38,406 nt of DNA from an uncultured Bacteroidales bacterium (GCA_905236645.1 CAJOMZ010000021.1:1-38406), one strand, 5' to 3'. Shown: positions 6,700 through 15,563, numbered from the stretch's first letter. The notes: a model not told the origin generated them from the sequence alone. A program made the numbers and translations.

Positions 6700-8160
6700 A
6701 TGAACACGCAACGACAAAAAATGAAGATGCAGCAAAAGCTGACACCGCAACAACTGTTGCTGATGCGGTTGCTGCAACTGCCCGTGACAAGCCTGGAGCA
6801 GAAGATAAAAGAGGAAGTGGAGAAGAACCCGATGCTCGAGGTCGATGCATCGGACCCGCAAGAGCAATACGACTCGACCGACGACGCCGAGCCGATGGAA
6901 ACGGGCGAGGGCGAGGGCGACTTCAAAGGGATAGACATTGACGAGTATTACGATGACGACGACTACAGCTATCGCGAGCGAATGGAGAAGGACCTCAACA
7001 GCGAGGGGCGGCAAATGGAGTTCTCGGACGGCGTGTCGTTCACCGAGTCGCTTATTCGTCAGCTTGGCCTGCAAAGACTTACGGAGCGCGAGCACACCAT
7101 AGGCAACGAGATTATCGGCAGCATTGACGGCACGGGCTATCTGGGGCGCGACGTCCAGTTGATAGCCAACGATATGGCGTTCCGTATGGGGATAGATGTC
7201 ACGGAGGATGAGATGGAGAAGGTGCTGGCTGTGATACAGACGTTCGACCCCGCCGGCGTCGGCGCCCGCAACCTGCAGGAATGCCTGTCGCTTCAGCTGC
7301 ACCGCATCAACAATCCAGACGAAGACACTCTGCGGGCCACCGACATTGTGGACAACTATTTCGGGCAGCTGTCGAGCAAACACTACGCTTCGCTGATGAC
7401 AGCCCTGAAGATCGACGAGAAGCAGCTGGAGCGAGCACTGGGTGTCATTCGCAGGCTTAACCCCAAGCCCGGCTGGGGCCGCGAGGAAGAAAGCAAAGGG
7501 GCGCACTACATAATACCCGACTTCATTGTGTCGCGCGAGGGCGGACAACTGACGTTCACGCTCAGCGACCGCAACAAGCCAAAGCTACGCCTGAACAGCG
7601 AGTATACCGAGATGATGATGCAGCTCGACAGCCGCAAGGGACTCAACAAGAACGAGCAGGAGACACTGCAGTTCATCAAATCGAAGACCGAGGCCGCGCA
7701 ATGGCTGATGAGCACCATCGACCAGCGCTGCGAGACACTGGCAGCGACGATGGGTGCAATACTTAAATACCAGCAGGCCTACTTCCTGAGCGGCGACACC
7801 GACGACATACGCCCTATGCGCCTGAAAGACATCGCAGAGCTGACTGGCTTTGACGAGTCGACGATTTCGCGTGTCGTCAACGAGAAATATGTCCAGACCG
7901 ACTTCGGGACGTTTCTGCTCAAGACCCTGTTTGTGAAAGCCGTGGTCACCGAGCAAGGCGACCTGCTCGCCGTAGAGCACATAAAAGAGGCCCTGCGGCA
8001 GATAATCGACGACGAGGACAAGGGCGAGCCGCTGACAGACGAAGACCTGACCGCGCTGCTTACCGGGAAGGGATTCAAGCTGTCGCGCCGCACCGTCACC
8101 AAATACCGCGAGAGTATGGGGATCCCTGTCGGCAGAATGAGAAGGGAGATAAAAGCATAA
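6700..8160 (+). CDS. rpoN: RNA polymerase sigma-54 factor
   Basis: 486 residues with the full sigma-54 layout. Region I (about 10-50) is glutamine- and leucine-rich (KLTPQQLLLMRLLQLPVTSLEQKI) and is the part touched by AAA+ activators. Region II (about 50-105) is strongly acidic (DIDEYYDDDDY). The core-binding region and helix-turn-helix follow (LKDIAELTGFDESTISRVVNEKYVQT), and the RpoN box SRRTVTKYRE is at about 462-471. It directs transcription from -24/-12 promoters when driven by an enhancer-binding activator; no such activator is in this window. The ATG at 6700 is supported by AAGGAGG just upstream. It probably begins the run rpoN, M23 peptidase, ribH, fmt (gaps 10, 32 and 11 bases). Confidence 0.96.
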   Translation: MNTQRQKMKMQQKLTPQQLLLMRLLQLPVTSLEQKIKEEVEKNPMLEVDASDPQEQYDSTDDAEPMETGEGEGDFKGIDIDEYYDDDDYSYRERMEKDLNSEGRQMEFSDGVSFTESLIRQLGLQRLTEREHTIGNEIIGSIDGTGYLGRDVQLIANDMAFRMGIDVTEDEMEKVLAVIQTFDPAGVGARNLQECLSLQLHRINNPDEDTLRATDIVDNYFGQLSSKHYASLMTALKIDEKQLERALGVIRRLNPKPGWGREEESKGAHYIIPDFIVSREGGQLTFTLSDRNKPKLRLNSEYTEMMMQLDSRKGLNKNEQETLQFIKSKTEAAQWLMSTIDQRCETLAATMGAILKYQQAYFLSGDTDDIRPMRLKDIAELTGFDESTISRVVNEKYVQTDFGTFLLKTLFVKAVVTEQGDLLAVEHIKEALRQIIDDEDKGEPLTDEDLTALLTGKGFKLSRRTVTKYRESMGIPVGRMRREIKA

Positions 8161-8170
8161 CTAAAGGGAG

Positions 8171-9094
8171 TTGGAGACCAAAGAGGCAGTATATGCGGTA
8201 ATCGGACGCCTTCGTCGCGTTGTGTGCACGGCCATCATTGCGCTTGTGCCGCTGGTGCTTGCCGCCCAGCCTGCCGACGCAGGCAGGCACAAGCAGGCCC
8301 AGATCTATTGCGGCGACGGCAGCGAGATACCGATGTGGCGGCTGTTCTACAACGACAATATGGCCAACAACCTGGTAAGGGTGCGCAACTTGCCGCTCGA
8401 CTCGCTGCCCGACGAGATAAACATCAAGATACTGAAGGACAGCGGCGAATTCTGCTTTCCGGTGAAGAACATAATCACCTCGCCCTACGGCTGGCGCACT
8501 CGCTGGGAGCGTCCGCACCGAGGCGTGGACATACTGCTGCACACCGGCGACCCTGTCAGGGCCTGCTTCCCAGGCGTGGTGCGAATAGCCCGGCCGATGG
8601 GCGGATACGGCAACCTTATTGTGTTGAGGCACGAGAACGGCCTTGAGACCGTTTACGGGCACCTGTCCAAGATTCTTGTCAAGCCACTGCAGATGGTTGA
8701 GGCAGGCGACATCATTGGTCTGGGCGGCAGCACCGGACACTCGACGGGGCCGCACCTGCACTTTGAGGTGAGGTTCCAGTACGAGCCCTTCGACCCGGAA
8801 TGGATTCTGGACTTTAAGACCTACTCGATTCGCACACGCCGTCTGCATCTCGACAAGACATATTTCGGCATCAGCCGTCCCAAGGGCAACAGGCCTCCTG
8901 TTTTCAAGGCCGACAAGAGCATAATCAAAGAACGCCCCCTCCGCCAGCAGGCACACGAGGTTTACTATGAGATAAAGCGAGGCGACACGCTGGAGAGAAT
9001 AGCCATTATGCACAGCACCACCGTAGAGCGGCTGCAGGAGCTCAACCCTAAACTGAAGAAAGCAAAACCAGGACTGCGCATCCGCGTCAGGTAA
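8171..9094 (+). CDS. M23-family peptidoglycan endopeptidase with C-terminal LysM
   Basis: 307 residues if started at TTG 8171; a GTG at 8222 is the main alternative, and the start is not settled. Residues about 17-37 are a signal-like hydrophobic stretch ending AAQPADA, so the protein is exported. The LytM/M23 domain (about 95-205) has all its metal and catalytic residues: His116 and Asp120 (PHRGVDI), His164 (VYGHLS), and His195 and His197 (GPHLHFEV). A LysM domain closes the protein (about 264-307, YYEIKRGDTLERIAI...LNPKL) and should hold it on peptidoglycan. It probably cuts cross-link peptides during growth or division. It follows rpoN by 10 bases. Confidence 0.88.
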   Translation: METKEAVYAVIGRLRRVVCTAIIALVPLVLAAQPADAGRHKQAQIYCGDGSEIPMWRLFYNDNMANNLVRVRNLPLDSLPDEINIKILKDSGEFCFPVKNIITSPYGWRTRWERPHRGVDILLHTGDPVRACFPGVVRIARPMGGYGNLIVLRHENGLETVYGHLSKILVKPLQMVEAGDIIGLGGSTGHSTGPHLHFEVRFQYEPFDPEWILDFKTYSIRTRRLHLDKTYFGISRPKGNRPPVFKADKSIIKERPLRQQAHEVYYEIKRGDTLERIAIMHSTTVERLQELNPKLKKAKPGLRIRVR

Positions 9095-9126
9095 TCAATA
9101 TCGTTATCAAACAAAACAATATAGAA

Positions 9127-9621
9127 ATGAAAAAGACAAATCTGTCAGACCACGACCCCAACCAAGTCCCGTCAGGGAAAGATTTCCGCATCGGCATTGC
9201 CGTTGCCGAATGGAACAAGGAAATAACCGATGCCCTTGCCGCAGGAGCGCTCGAAACGCTGCGCAGGTATGATGTGGCCGAGGACAACATCGTCCTTGTG
9301 CACGTGCCCGGCAGTTTCGAACTGACATCGGGAGCAGACCTGATGCTGCGCAACGACGCACGGCTCGATGCCGTCATCTGTATCGGATGTGTAATACAGG
9401 GCGAGACGCGCCATTTTGACTTCATCTGCGAGGCTGTGTCGCAAGGCATCACAAACGTTGCACTGAAACACGGCAAGCCGGTAATATTCAGTCTGCTTAC
9501 GACCAACAACACGGAGCAGGCGCAAGACCGCGCAGGCGGCAAGCACGGCAACAAGGGCGTCGAGGGCGCTGTGACGGCACTTAAGATGATTGCCCTGCAA
9601 AGACAACTGGAGAACAAATAA
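9127..9621 (+). CDS. ribH: 6,7-dimethyl-8-ribityllumazine synthase
   Basis: 164 residues, typical for the enzyme. It joins 5-amino-6-ribitylaminouracil with 3,4-dihydroxybutanone 4-phosphate, the next-to-last step of riboflavin synthesis. Recognisable elements are the substrate loop VPGSFELTSGADLM (about 60-73), the GCVIQGETRHFDFI block (88-100) with the conserved catalytic His96, and SLLTTNNTEQAQDR near the C-terminus. The N-terminal ~18 residues are a polar extension. No other riboflavin gene is nearby and I see no FMN riboswitch upstream; it appears to be transcribed with the genes around it. Confidence 0.95.
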   Translation: MKKTNLSDHDPNQVPSGKDFRIGIAVAEWNKEITDALAAGALETLRRYDVAEDNIVLVHVPGSFELTSGADLMLRNDARLDAVICIGCVIQGETRHFDFICEAVSQGITNVALKHGKPVIFSLLTTNNTEQAQDRAGGKHGNKGVEGAVTALKMIALQRQLENK

Positions 9622-9632
9622 AGCGCAGCGCT

Positions 9633-10589
9633 ATGGGCAAAAAGATAGTATTTATGGGCACGCCCGACTTTGCGGTGAAGTCGCTCGACGCCATTGTACA
9701 GGCGGGATATGAGGTGGCCGCCGTCGTCACTGTGCCGGACCGCCAGACAGGACGTGGCCTGAAGGTGACATTCTCGCCAGTGAAAGAATACGCGCTGCAA
9801 CACGGGTTGCCGTTGCTTCAACCCGAGAAGCTGCGCGACCCGCAGTTTATCACAGACCTTCAAAGCATCAACGCCGACCTGTTTGTCGTTGTGGCATTCA
9901 GGATGCTGCCCCAGATGGTATGGTCAATGCCTCCGCTCGGCACATTCAACCTTCACGCATCGCTCCTACCCCAGTACCGCGGCGCAGCGCCCATCAACTG
10001 GGCGATAATCAATGGCGAGAAGGAGACTGGCGTCACCACTTTCCTGCTCAACGAGAAGATTGACGAAGGACAGATATTAATGCAACGTCGCACCAGCATA
10101 ACCCCAGACGACAACGCAGGCACACTGCACGACAGGCTGGCGGAGATGGGCGCAGAGCTTACGGTCGAGACCGTAAAGGCACTGTTTGCAGGCACCGCCA
10201 AGCCGACCCGACAGCCCGACGCAGAGCAAACAAAGAACGCCCCGAAGATATTCAAGCCCGACTGCGCCATTGACTGGACACGCAGCGGCGAAGAAATACG
10301 CAATTTCGTCCGCGGTCTGTCGCCATACCCCGCGGCAACGACGACAATGATCGACGCAAAAGGCACGGAGATATCAATGAAAATATACGATGTAACCTAC
10401 GAGAAAGGCAGTGCAGACAAGGTTGGAACGATAAAAACAGACAGAAAAAAAGTGTTAAAAATCGCAGTAAAAGACGGATTTATTGATATTTTGAGCCTAC
10501 AAATCAGCGGAAAAAAGAAAATCACAACTGACGAATTTTTAAGGGGTTACGACATATCAGCCTGGAAATTAACAACTTGCATCAATTAA
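9633..10589 (+). CDS. fmt: Methionyl-tRNA formyltransferase
   Basis: 318 residues, full length. It formylates the initiator Met-tRNA using 10-formyl-tetrahydrofolate. The catalytic triad is in place: Asn106 and His108 in FNLHASLLPQYRGAAPINW and Asp144 in LLNEKIDEGQIL. The N-terminus MGTPDFAVKSLDAI and the loop DRQTGRG are family hallmarks; the C-terminal ~100 residues form the tRNA-contacting domain. It lies 11 bases after ribH and ends the rpoN-M23-ribH-fmt run. The last ~150 bases are AT-richer than the rest and lead into the A/T-rich spacer before the HU gene. Confidence 0.96.
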   Translation: MGKKIVFMGTPDFAVKSLDAIVQAGYEVAAVVTVPDRQTGRGLKVTFSPVKEYALQHGLPLLQPEKLRDPQFITDLQSINADLFVVVAFRMLPQMVWSMPPLGTFNLHASLLPQYRGAAPINWAIINGEKETGVTTFLLNEKIDEGQILMQRRTSITPDDNAGTLHDRLAEMGAELTVETVKALFAGTAKPTRQPDAEQTKNAPKIFKPDCAIDWTRSGEEIRNFVRGLSPYPAATTTMIDAKGTEISMKIYDVTYEKGSADKVGTIKTDRKKVLKIAVKDGFIDILSLQISGKKKITTDEFLRGYDISAWKLTTCIN

Positions 10590-10645
10590 GGAAATTTTAA
10601 CATAATTTTTTTTCAAAAAAACTACACTCATTGAAAAATTGTGCT

Positions 10646-10653
10646 TATATTTG
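10646..10653 (+). promoter_or_regulatory. -7 element of the HU gene
   Basis: TATATTTG, an exact TAnnTTTG match, about 41 bases before the HU start. No TTTG is visible at the usual -33 distance. Its position means the HU coding region should start at ATG 10695, not at the in-frame ATG 10641, which lies upstream of the promoter box. Confidence 0.6.
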
Positions 10654-10694
10654 CAGCGTCAAAACAAAAATGTTTAACCCTCAAATTTATTACA

Positions 10695-10952
10695 ATGAAC
10701 AAGACTGAATTAATCGCTGCTGTTGCAAAAAAAGCAGAAATGACCAAGGTTGACAGCGCAAAGGCTTTCAACGCTCTTATGGAAGTCACAAGAGAAGAGC
10801 TCAAGAAAGGCAACAAGATTGCCATCATCGGCTTCGGCACTTTCTCGATGCAGAACCGCCCGAAACGCAAAGGCAAAAACCCGCGTACCGGCAAGGCCAT
10901 CACCATCCCTGCAAAGAAAGTTCTGAAATTCAAAGCCAGCAAGAAATTCTAA
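10695..10952 (+). CDS. HU/IHF-family DNA-binding protein
   Basis: 85 residues from ATG 10695. MNKTELIAAVAKKAEMTKVDSAKAF forms the dimerising helices. GNKIAIIGFGTFSMQNRPKRKGKNPRTGK holds the beta-arm, which inserts into the DNA minor groove with its usual Asn-Pro tip (KNPRTG). It bends and compacts chromosomal DNA as a homodimer or heterodimer. The frame is open further upstream (ATG 10641), but that part overlaps the promoter and is not family sequence. A hairpin terminator follows directly. Confidence 0.95.
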   Translation: MNKTELIAAVAKKAEMTKVDSAKAFNALMEVTREELKKGNKIAIIGFGTFSMQNRPKRKGKNPRTGKAITIPAKKVLKFKASKKF

Positions 10953-10975
10953 GTTCCGATTTCTCTTGGCAGAAC

Positions 10976-11010
10976 AAAAAGCGTCCTGATACAGGGCGCT
11001 TTTCTTTTTT
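10976..11010 (+). terminator. Intrinsic terminator of the HU gene
   Basis: AAAAAGCGTCCTG, a 2-3 base loop, then CAGGGCGCTTTT with one G-T pair, followed by CTTTTTT. The stem and T-tract are typical. The A-run on the left arm lets it work toward the left as well, which suits the convergent helicase gene ending at 11025. Confidence 0.85.
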
Positions 11011-11024
11011 ACAGTCATTATATT

Positions 11025-12452
11025 CTATTCGAAGAAGCGGTCTTCAAAGTTCAGCAGATAGACACGCCGGGTTGCACGAGTCAACGCAGTATATAGCCAA
11101 CGCAAGTATTCTCTGTCAATCATATCGTCTGTCAGGTAGCCCTGGTCCACAAAGACAACCGGCCATTGACCGCCTTGGGTCTTATGACAAGTAAGGGAAT
11201 AGGCAAACTTGACCTGCAATGCGTTGAAATACGGGTTGCTGCGCAGGGCGTTGAGTTGTTCGGCCTTTGTCGGCAGGTCGGCATAGTCGGCCATTATCTC
11301 GGTGAATAACTTCTGGGACTCATCGCGAGTCAACGACGGAGACTCGGAATGCAATGTTTCGAGCAAGATTTTGCAATCGAGTGTCGGAGCGTCGACATAG
11401 TCAACAAAACGCAGTGTAACATCCGCAAAATGGAATCCATACAACTCTACAAAGTTGCGTGCCGCAAGGACCTCGACGATATCACCATTGGCGATAAACC
11501 CCATCTCGGCATCATCCTCGAGCCAAAAGTAATTGTTCTTGACCACCATCAGATAGTCACCGGTTCCTATCTCGTCGTCGCGGAACAGGATGCGGTTGCG
11601 AATGGACTGATTGAAAAGGTTTGCCCGCTTGTTGCTGCGACACACGAAGACAACATCCTCGGGATTGCCCGACGAGTACTCGCCGTTGAGTGTTTCCTCG
11701 AGATCGGTCCCTGAAAGCCTGATGACATCGTTGTAGCCAGAGAAGTTAAACAGAGGCAACTCGACTTGGTCATAATCTTCCATCTGCATTATGCGGTTAC
11801 GTACCAGCGTAGCATTGGCAAGGATGCCCGACTGATGCTCTTGTCGCACAACCTCGGTGAGCTCAGCCTGATGCACATTCAAGTCGGCAAGAGAATGAAG
11901 ATAATTGGGCGACAGCGCAGGACTTTCCGCCGACCCCACCGGCGGCAGCTGAGCGCTGTCGCCCACAAGCATCAGACGGCAATGAGAGCCGTCGTTCACA
12001 TAATCTATAAGGTCCTCCAAAAGCGAGCGTTTGCCGACGTATGAGCCCTCCTCGGGCTTGGCGCTTATCATAGAAGCCTCGTCGACAATGAACAGCGTGT
12101 AGCTGTGCTTGTTCTGCGCCCTGACGCTACGCACAGCGCCAGATGCATCGGTCACAGACATATATATTTTTTTATGGATAGTATATGCCTTGCGGTTTGA
12201 ATAGCCAGACAGTACTTTAGCTGCACGACCGGTAGGAGCAAGCAATACGGTCTTGATTTTCAAACGTGGTGCAGCATTGATCAGTGCAGATACAAGCGAC
12301 GTTTTTCCGGTACCGGCATAGCCACAAAGGATAAACGTTGAACGAGGGTCGTCGTCGAACAGGAAATCTATCATACGCGCACACGCCTCTCGCTGTCCAG
12401 CGGTAGGCTCGTGCGGGAAAAAGGAGAATATCAACTGCTCGACTCTGTTCAT
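11025..12452 (-). CDS. RecD-like superfamily 1 DNA helicase
   Basis: 475 residues. Helicase motifs appear in order: motif I (Walker A) CGYAGTGKTS at about 43-52, motif Ia TVLLAPTGRAAKVLS at 68-82, motif II IVDEAS at 122-127, and motif III LVGDSAQLPPVG at 162-173. Motif IV-like FVCRSNKRANLFN lies in the middle, with motif V SLTCHKTQGGQWPVVFVD and motif VI LRWLYTALTRATRRVYLL near the end. This is the UvrD_C_2/RecD layout of a 5'-3' helicase. It is much shorter than RecD2 and lacks its N-terminal extension, resembling compact Bacteroidetes RecD/Dda-type helicases. The role is probably DNA repair or recombination; the substrate is not visible from sequence. Confidence 0.88.
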   Translation of the reverse strand: MNRVEQLIFSFFPHEPTAGQREACARMIDFLFDDDPRSTFILCGYAGTGKTSLVSALINAAPRLKIKTVLLAPTGRAAKVLSGYSNRKAYTIHKKIYMSVTDASGAVRSVRAQNKHSYTLFIVDEASMISAKPEEGSYVGKRSLLEDLIDYVNDGSHCRLMLVGDSAQLPPVGSAESPALSPNYLHSLADLNVHQAELTEVVRQEHQSGILANATLVRNRIMQMEDYDQVELPLFNFSGYNDVIRLSGTDLEETLNGEYSSGNPEDVVFVCRSNKRANLFNQSIRNRILFRDDEIGTGDYLMVVKNNYFWLEDDAEMGFIANGDIVEVLAARNFVELYGFHFADVTLRFVDYVDAPTLDCKILLETLHSESPSLTRDESQKLFTEIMADYADLPTKAEQLNALRSNPYFNALQVKFAYSLTCHKTQGGQWPVVFVDQGYLTDDMIDREYLRWLYTALTRATRRVYLLNFEDRFFE

Positions 12453-12470
12453 TTTGCCATTATATATATG

Positions 12471-12503
12471 AAAAAAGAGACTTGCCCTGCGGCAAATCTC
12501 TCT
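12471..12503 (-). terminator. Intrinsic terminator of secG (minus strand)
   Basis: On the minus strand AGAGAGATTTGCC, loop GCAG, GGCAAGTCTCT, then TTTTTT. It lies between secG and the helicase gene and separates the two transcription units. Confidence 0.8.
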
Positions 12504-12526
12504 ATGTTTACCCTGCTTGCACGTTA

Positions 12527-12865
12527 TTATTGCTCGGGAGCGGGAGCAACAGGAGCCTGCTGGCCACCCATAGCCTCTGCAGCCGAAGGCAACTCAACCT
12601 GTTCAGCATTGACGGCACTTTTCTGAACCGATGCGGAACGACCGGAATGAATCGTAATGGTGGCAATAAGGCTCAGCACCACCAAAGCGATGGCAAGGCC
12701 CCACGTAAGTTTCTCAAGGAAGTCAGTGGTTTTACGCACACCCATAATCTGGTTGGGAGCAGAAAAGTTGGCAGCAAGACCACCGCCTTTCGAGTTCTGA
12801 ACCAATACCACAAGAGCCAAAACAACGCTGACAATCAGAATTAGTATTACAATAAAGTTGTACAT
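12527..12865 (-). CDS. secG: Preprotein translocase subunit SecG
   Basis: 112 residues with the SecG layout. A first membrane helix (about 3-22, FIVILILIVSVVLALVVLVQ) is followed by the cytoplasmic loop NSKGGGLAANFSAPNQIMGVRK, then a second helix (about 51-72). SecG assists protein export through SecYEG in the inner membrane. The C-terminal ~35 residues (from SGRSASVQ to PAPEQ) form a polar, alanine/proline/glutamine-rich tail, as often seen in Bacteroidetes. It follows the hypothetical gene by 12 bases and ends at its own terminator. Confidence 0.92.
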   Translation of the reverse strand: MYNFIVILILIVSVVLALVVLVQNSKGGGLAANFSAPNQIMGVRKTTDFLEKLTWGLAIALVVLSLIATITIHSGRSASVQKSAVNAEQVELPSAAEAMGGQQAPVAPAPEQ

Positions 12866-12877
12866 AATTATTACTTT

Positions 12878-13540
12878 TTATTTATTATCCATTTTGATTT
12901 TCAGTTCCGAAATTCGGATTGCAAAAGTACTACTTTTTTCGGGATATTTAGCAATTAATTTTTCATACACGCCTATAGCACGGTCGTATTTGCCTTGCTT
13001 TTCAAGCACAACTGCAAGAGTTTCAGTATCTAACGATTCATCTTCTCGAATACTCTTTTTTCCAAGTACTTCTACAGAAACCTCTTCATCGACACCCGAT
13101 TCACCCACATTATAGTTTCCCGTTTCCAGAAAATTGGACAAGATTACGCTCTTTGGCGCCGTCTTGAACGACACTTCCTGATAAGAATTTATTTCCTTCA
13201 TAATATCATATGCATCAGTCTCTGAGGCATCGTATTCCCGACTCTTGGCCTGTTCCACCTGCTCCTTGGCCTTGATGTCCGCTGGTGTCTGAATCTCTGT
13301 CAAAGAGACATTGTCAAGATATGTAGAGAACTTCTTTTTATCAAAAAGATACAGCGACACACGCGGCATAAAACGTTCTTCCCAACGCGAAGTATCTGTG
13401 GCTTTGTCGCTCAGAATATCCATTACTTGCAGCAAGGCGCAGAAGGGAAAACGGTTTTTTTCAGACTGGATTTCCGACTTGTCCAACATTGAGTAATGAC
13501 ACAAGTCACCCAACTTGACATTAAACGCTGATTTTTCCAT
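12878..13540 (-). CDS. Hypothetical protein with C-terminal TPR-like segment, upstream of secG
   Basis: 220 residues, no signal peptide. The C-terminal ~45 residues (LDTETLAVVLEKQGKYDRAIGVYEKLIAKYPEKSSTFA) look like a single TPR unit. The N-terminal part has no motif I recognise; the middle is rich in charged residues. Proteins like this are often found beside secG in Bacteroidales, so a link with protein export is possible, but I have no direct evidence. It has a good promoter box (13575-13582) and probably forms a two-gene unit with secG. Confidence 0.75.
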   Translation of the reverse strand: MEKSAFNVKLGDLCHYSMLDKSEIQSEKNRFPFCALLQVMDILSDKATDTSRWEERFMPRVSLYLFDKKKFSTYLDNVSLTEIQTPADIKAKEQVEQAKSREYDASETDAYDIMKEINSYQEVSFKTAPKSVILSNFLETGNYNVGESGVDEEVSVEVLGKKSIREDESLDTETLAVVLEKQGKYDRAIGVYEKLIAKYPEKSSTFAIRISELKIKMDNK

Positions 13541-13574
13541 TATTTAGCAATATTATTATCAAAAAATCAAAATG

Positions 13575-13582
13575 CAAATGTA
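13575..13582 (-). promoter_or_regulatory. -7 element of the hypothetical-secG operon
   Basis: Minus-strand TACATTTG matches TAnnTTTG exactly, 34 bases before the start codon. A TTTG lies 16 bases further upstream, closer than usual for a -33. The rpmH promoter is divergent, about 130 bp away. Confidence 0.6.
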
Positions 13583-13708
13583 CAAGTTTTTTTTGATACA
13601 AAAAAATAACAATGCAAAATAAATTATTATACAACTGGGTATCAGTAAACTAAGTGTCAAAATAAAAAGTTTTAAACATTTTTATATTTCCATATCAAAT
13701 ATTTTGTG

Positions 13709-13716
13709 TACTTTTG
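13709..13716 (+). promoter_or_regulatory. -7 element of rpmH
   Basis: TACTTTTG, a full TAnnTTTG match, 21 bases ahead of the rpmH ATG. The upstream region is very AT-rich with no clear -33 box. Confidence 0.65.
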
Positions 13717-13737
13717 CAACTCCAAAATTGAGTAAAA

Positions 13738-13884
13738 ATGAAGAGAACATTTCAACCATCACGCAGAAAAAGAGCAAATAAGCACGGTTTTCGTCAGAGA
13801 ATGTCGACCGCAAATGGCAGAAAAGTTTTAGCTGCCCGCCGCAGAAAAGGAAGAAAAAAACTTACCGTTTCTGACGAACGATAA
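13738..13884 (+). CDS. rpmH: 50S ribosomal protein L34
   Basis: 48 codons from ATG 13738 to TAA 13884. The product begins [19 protein letters not shown] and continues [20 protein letters not shown], the textbook L34 sequence, with an extra KKLTVSDER tail. It is a very basic protein of the large ribosomal subunit. It has its own promoter box 21 bases upstream and a perfect hairpin terminator about 50 bases downstream, so it is a single-gene unit. dnaA or rnpA, the common neighbours of rpmH in many bacteria, are not next to it here. Confidence 0.98.
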   Translation: MKRTFQPSRRKRANKHGFRQRMSTANGRKVLAARRRKGRKKLTVSDER

Positions 13885-13936
13885 AAGTGTGTGATTCCTC
13901 CTCTAAATGGAGTGTACGTTTGCCAACAAAAAAAGT

Positions 13937-13966
13937 AAGAAGTATTGAAGACAATACTTCTTTTTT
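13937..13966 (+). terminator. Intrinsic terminator of rpmH
   Basis: AAGAAGTATTG, loop AAGA, CAATACTTCTT, followed by TTTTATT. The 11-bp stem is perfect. It ends only about 17 bases before the rlmD start, so rlmD would need a promoter within or right after this hairpin, or rely on read-through. Confidence 0.88.
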
Positions 13967-13982
13967 ATTATCATAGACATCT

Positions 13983-15413
13983 ATGAAGATGAAAAAAACC
14001 AAGCAAGAGATTGTATTAAACGACGTGCAGGTTAGCGATGCCGGAGCCGAGGGCAAAGCCATTGTCCGTTTAGACGGTATGGTTATATTTGTACCTTTTG
14101 TAGTGCCCGGCGACATTATAGATTTGAAGATTATCAAGAAAAAGAAAAACTATGCCGAAGGACGCGCGCTATGCATCAAGCACCCCTCGCCGCTTAGGGT
14201 AGAGCCACTGTGTACGCACTTTGGCACCTGCGGCGGATGCAAATGGCAGACTCTCAACTATGAATCCCAACTGCAATACAAACAGCAACAGGTAAAAGAC
14301 AACCTTGAACGGCTTGGACACATCGACACTATGGGTATGCGTCCCATCTGCGGTTCTGACAAAACTGCTTACTACCGCAACAAGTTGGAATTCACCTTTT
14401 CTACTAAACGCTGGCTCAACGAAGGCGAGTTACGCGACGACAACGACCCTGGCACAGTAGGATTCCACGTTCCGATGGTGTTCGACAAGGTGCTACCCAT
14501 CGATCACTGCGCATTACAAAGCGAGCCCTCCAATCGCATTCGGAACGCACTGCGCGACTATGCGCTCCAGCATCAAATACCATTCTACGACATACGCAAC
14601 CATATCGGCTTCCTGCGCAATGTGGTTATCCGCAACACGACCACGGGCCAGTTGATGGTAATCGTAATTGTCGCCGAGCAGAACACCGAGCTGCTGATAC
14701 CCATTATGGAATTCTTGAAAACCACTTTTCCGGAAATAACATCACTTCTCTACATCGTTAACAGCAAGCTAAACGACTCGTACACAAACCTCGAGGTGGT
14801 CACCTACGCTGGGCAGGGTTACATAACAGAGCAAATGCCTCGCTACAATGGAGGCACGCCACTCCAGTTCAGAATCAACCCCAAATCATTCTACCAGACC
14901 AACTCTGAACAGGCCTTCAAACTATATAGTTTCGTTGCCGAGTTTGCCGACCTTAAAGGCAACGAAAACGTATACGACCTCTACACCGGCACTGGTACCA
15001 TAGCGCAATTCCTCGCCGGTATGTGCCGCCACGTTACAGGCATTGAATACGTCGAAGAAGCCATCGTCGACGCGCGCCTCAACGCCCAGCTTAACGGATT
15101 CGACAACTGCACTTTCTATGCCGGCGATATGGCAAAAGTGCTCACCGACGAATTCATCAAAGCCAATGGAAAGCCCGATGTTGTCGTCACCGACCCTCCA
15201 CGTGCCGGAATGCACGAGAGAGTTGTGGAACAGCTACTTGCCGTCGAAGCCCCACGAATCGTATATGTAAGTTGCAACCCTGCCACACAAGCCCGCGACC
15301 TCCAGATGCTCAGTGCCAAATACGACATACGCCGCATCCAACCCGTCGATATGTTCCCACACACACAGCACGTCGAAAACGTGGCCGAATTGCTTTTGCG
15401 CGAGAAAAATTAA
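13983..15413 (+). CDS. rlmD: 23S rRNA (uracil-5-)-methyltransferase, RlmD/RumA family
   Basis: 476 residues, normal length. An N-terminal TRAM domain (about 8-65, RNA binding) precedes the iron-sulfur ligands Cys77, Cys83 and Cys86 (CTHFGTCGGCKW); the likely fourth ligand is in LPIDHCAL at about 178. The Rossmann methyltransferase part has motif I VYDLYTGTGTIAQFLA and motif IV VVTDPPRAG, and the catalytic cysteine is in YVSCNPATQARDL. It methylates C5 of a uridine in 23S rRNA using S-adenosylmethionine. RlmD and related RlmCD/TrmA enzymes are hard to separate, so the exact uridine is not certain. ATG 13989 is an alternative start. Confidence 0.9.
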   Translation: MKMKKTKQEIVLNDVQVSDAGAEGKAIVRLDGMVIFVPFVVPGDIIDLKIIKKKKNYAEGRALCIKHPSPLRVEPLCTHFGTCGGCKWQTLNYESQLQYKQQQVKDNLERLGHIDTMGMRPICGSDKTAYYRNKLEFTFSTKRWLNEGELRDDNDPGTVGFHVPMVFDKVLPIDHCALQSEPSNRIRNALRDYALQHQIPFYDIRNHIGFLRNVVIRNTTTGQLMVIVIVAEQNTELLIPIMEFLKTTFPEITSLLYIVNSKLNDSYTNLEVVTYAGQGYITEQMPRYNGGTPLQFRINPKSFYQTNSEQAFKLYSFVAEFADLKGNENVYDLYTGTGTIAQFLAGMCRHVTGIEYVEEAIVDARLNAQLNGFDNCTFYAGDMAKVLTDEFIKANGKPDVVVTDPPRAGMHERVVEQLLAVEAPRIVYVSCNPATQARDLQMLSAKYDIRRIQPVDMFPHTQHVENVAELLLREKN

Positions 15414-15443
15414 AAAAAAATCAGCCAATATAAAAATATTTAC

Positions 15444-15451
15444 TATCTTTG
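15444..15451 (+). promoter_or_regulatory. -7 element of the T9SS protein at 15564
   Basis: TATCTTTG, an exact TAnnTTTG, 112 bases ahead of the start codon, which leaves an AT-rich leader of about 105 bases. No clear -33 TTTG at the right spacing. Confidence 0.6.
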
Positions 15452-15563
15452 CATATTGATAATTTGTCGCTGAAAAGCACAAATTATCCCGTATAGAGTT
15501 GAAATATAAATTCATAAGATAATAAATAAAAAGTAGTATAACAATATTAATTCTATCTGCAAG

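Noticed and set aside
6571-7548. 325-codon minus frame opposite rpoN
   Set aside because: The plus strand is unmistakable rpoN; the antisense frame results from its codon bias.
8971-9126. FMN riboswitch ahead of ribH
   Set aside because: The preceding gene ends only 32 bases before ribH and no conserved riboswitch core is visible.
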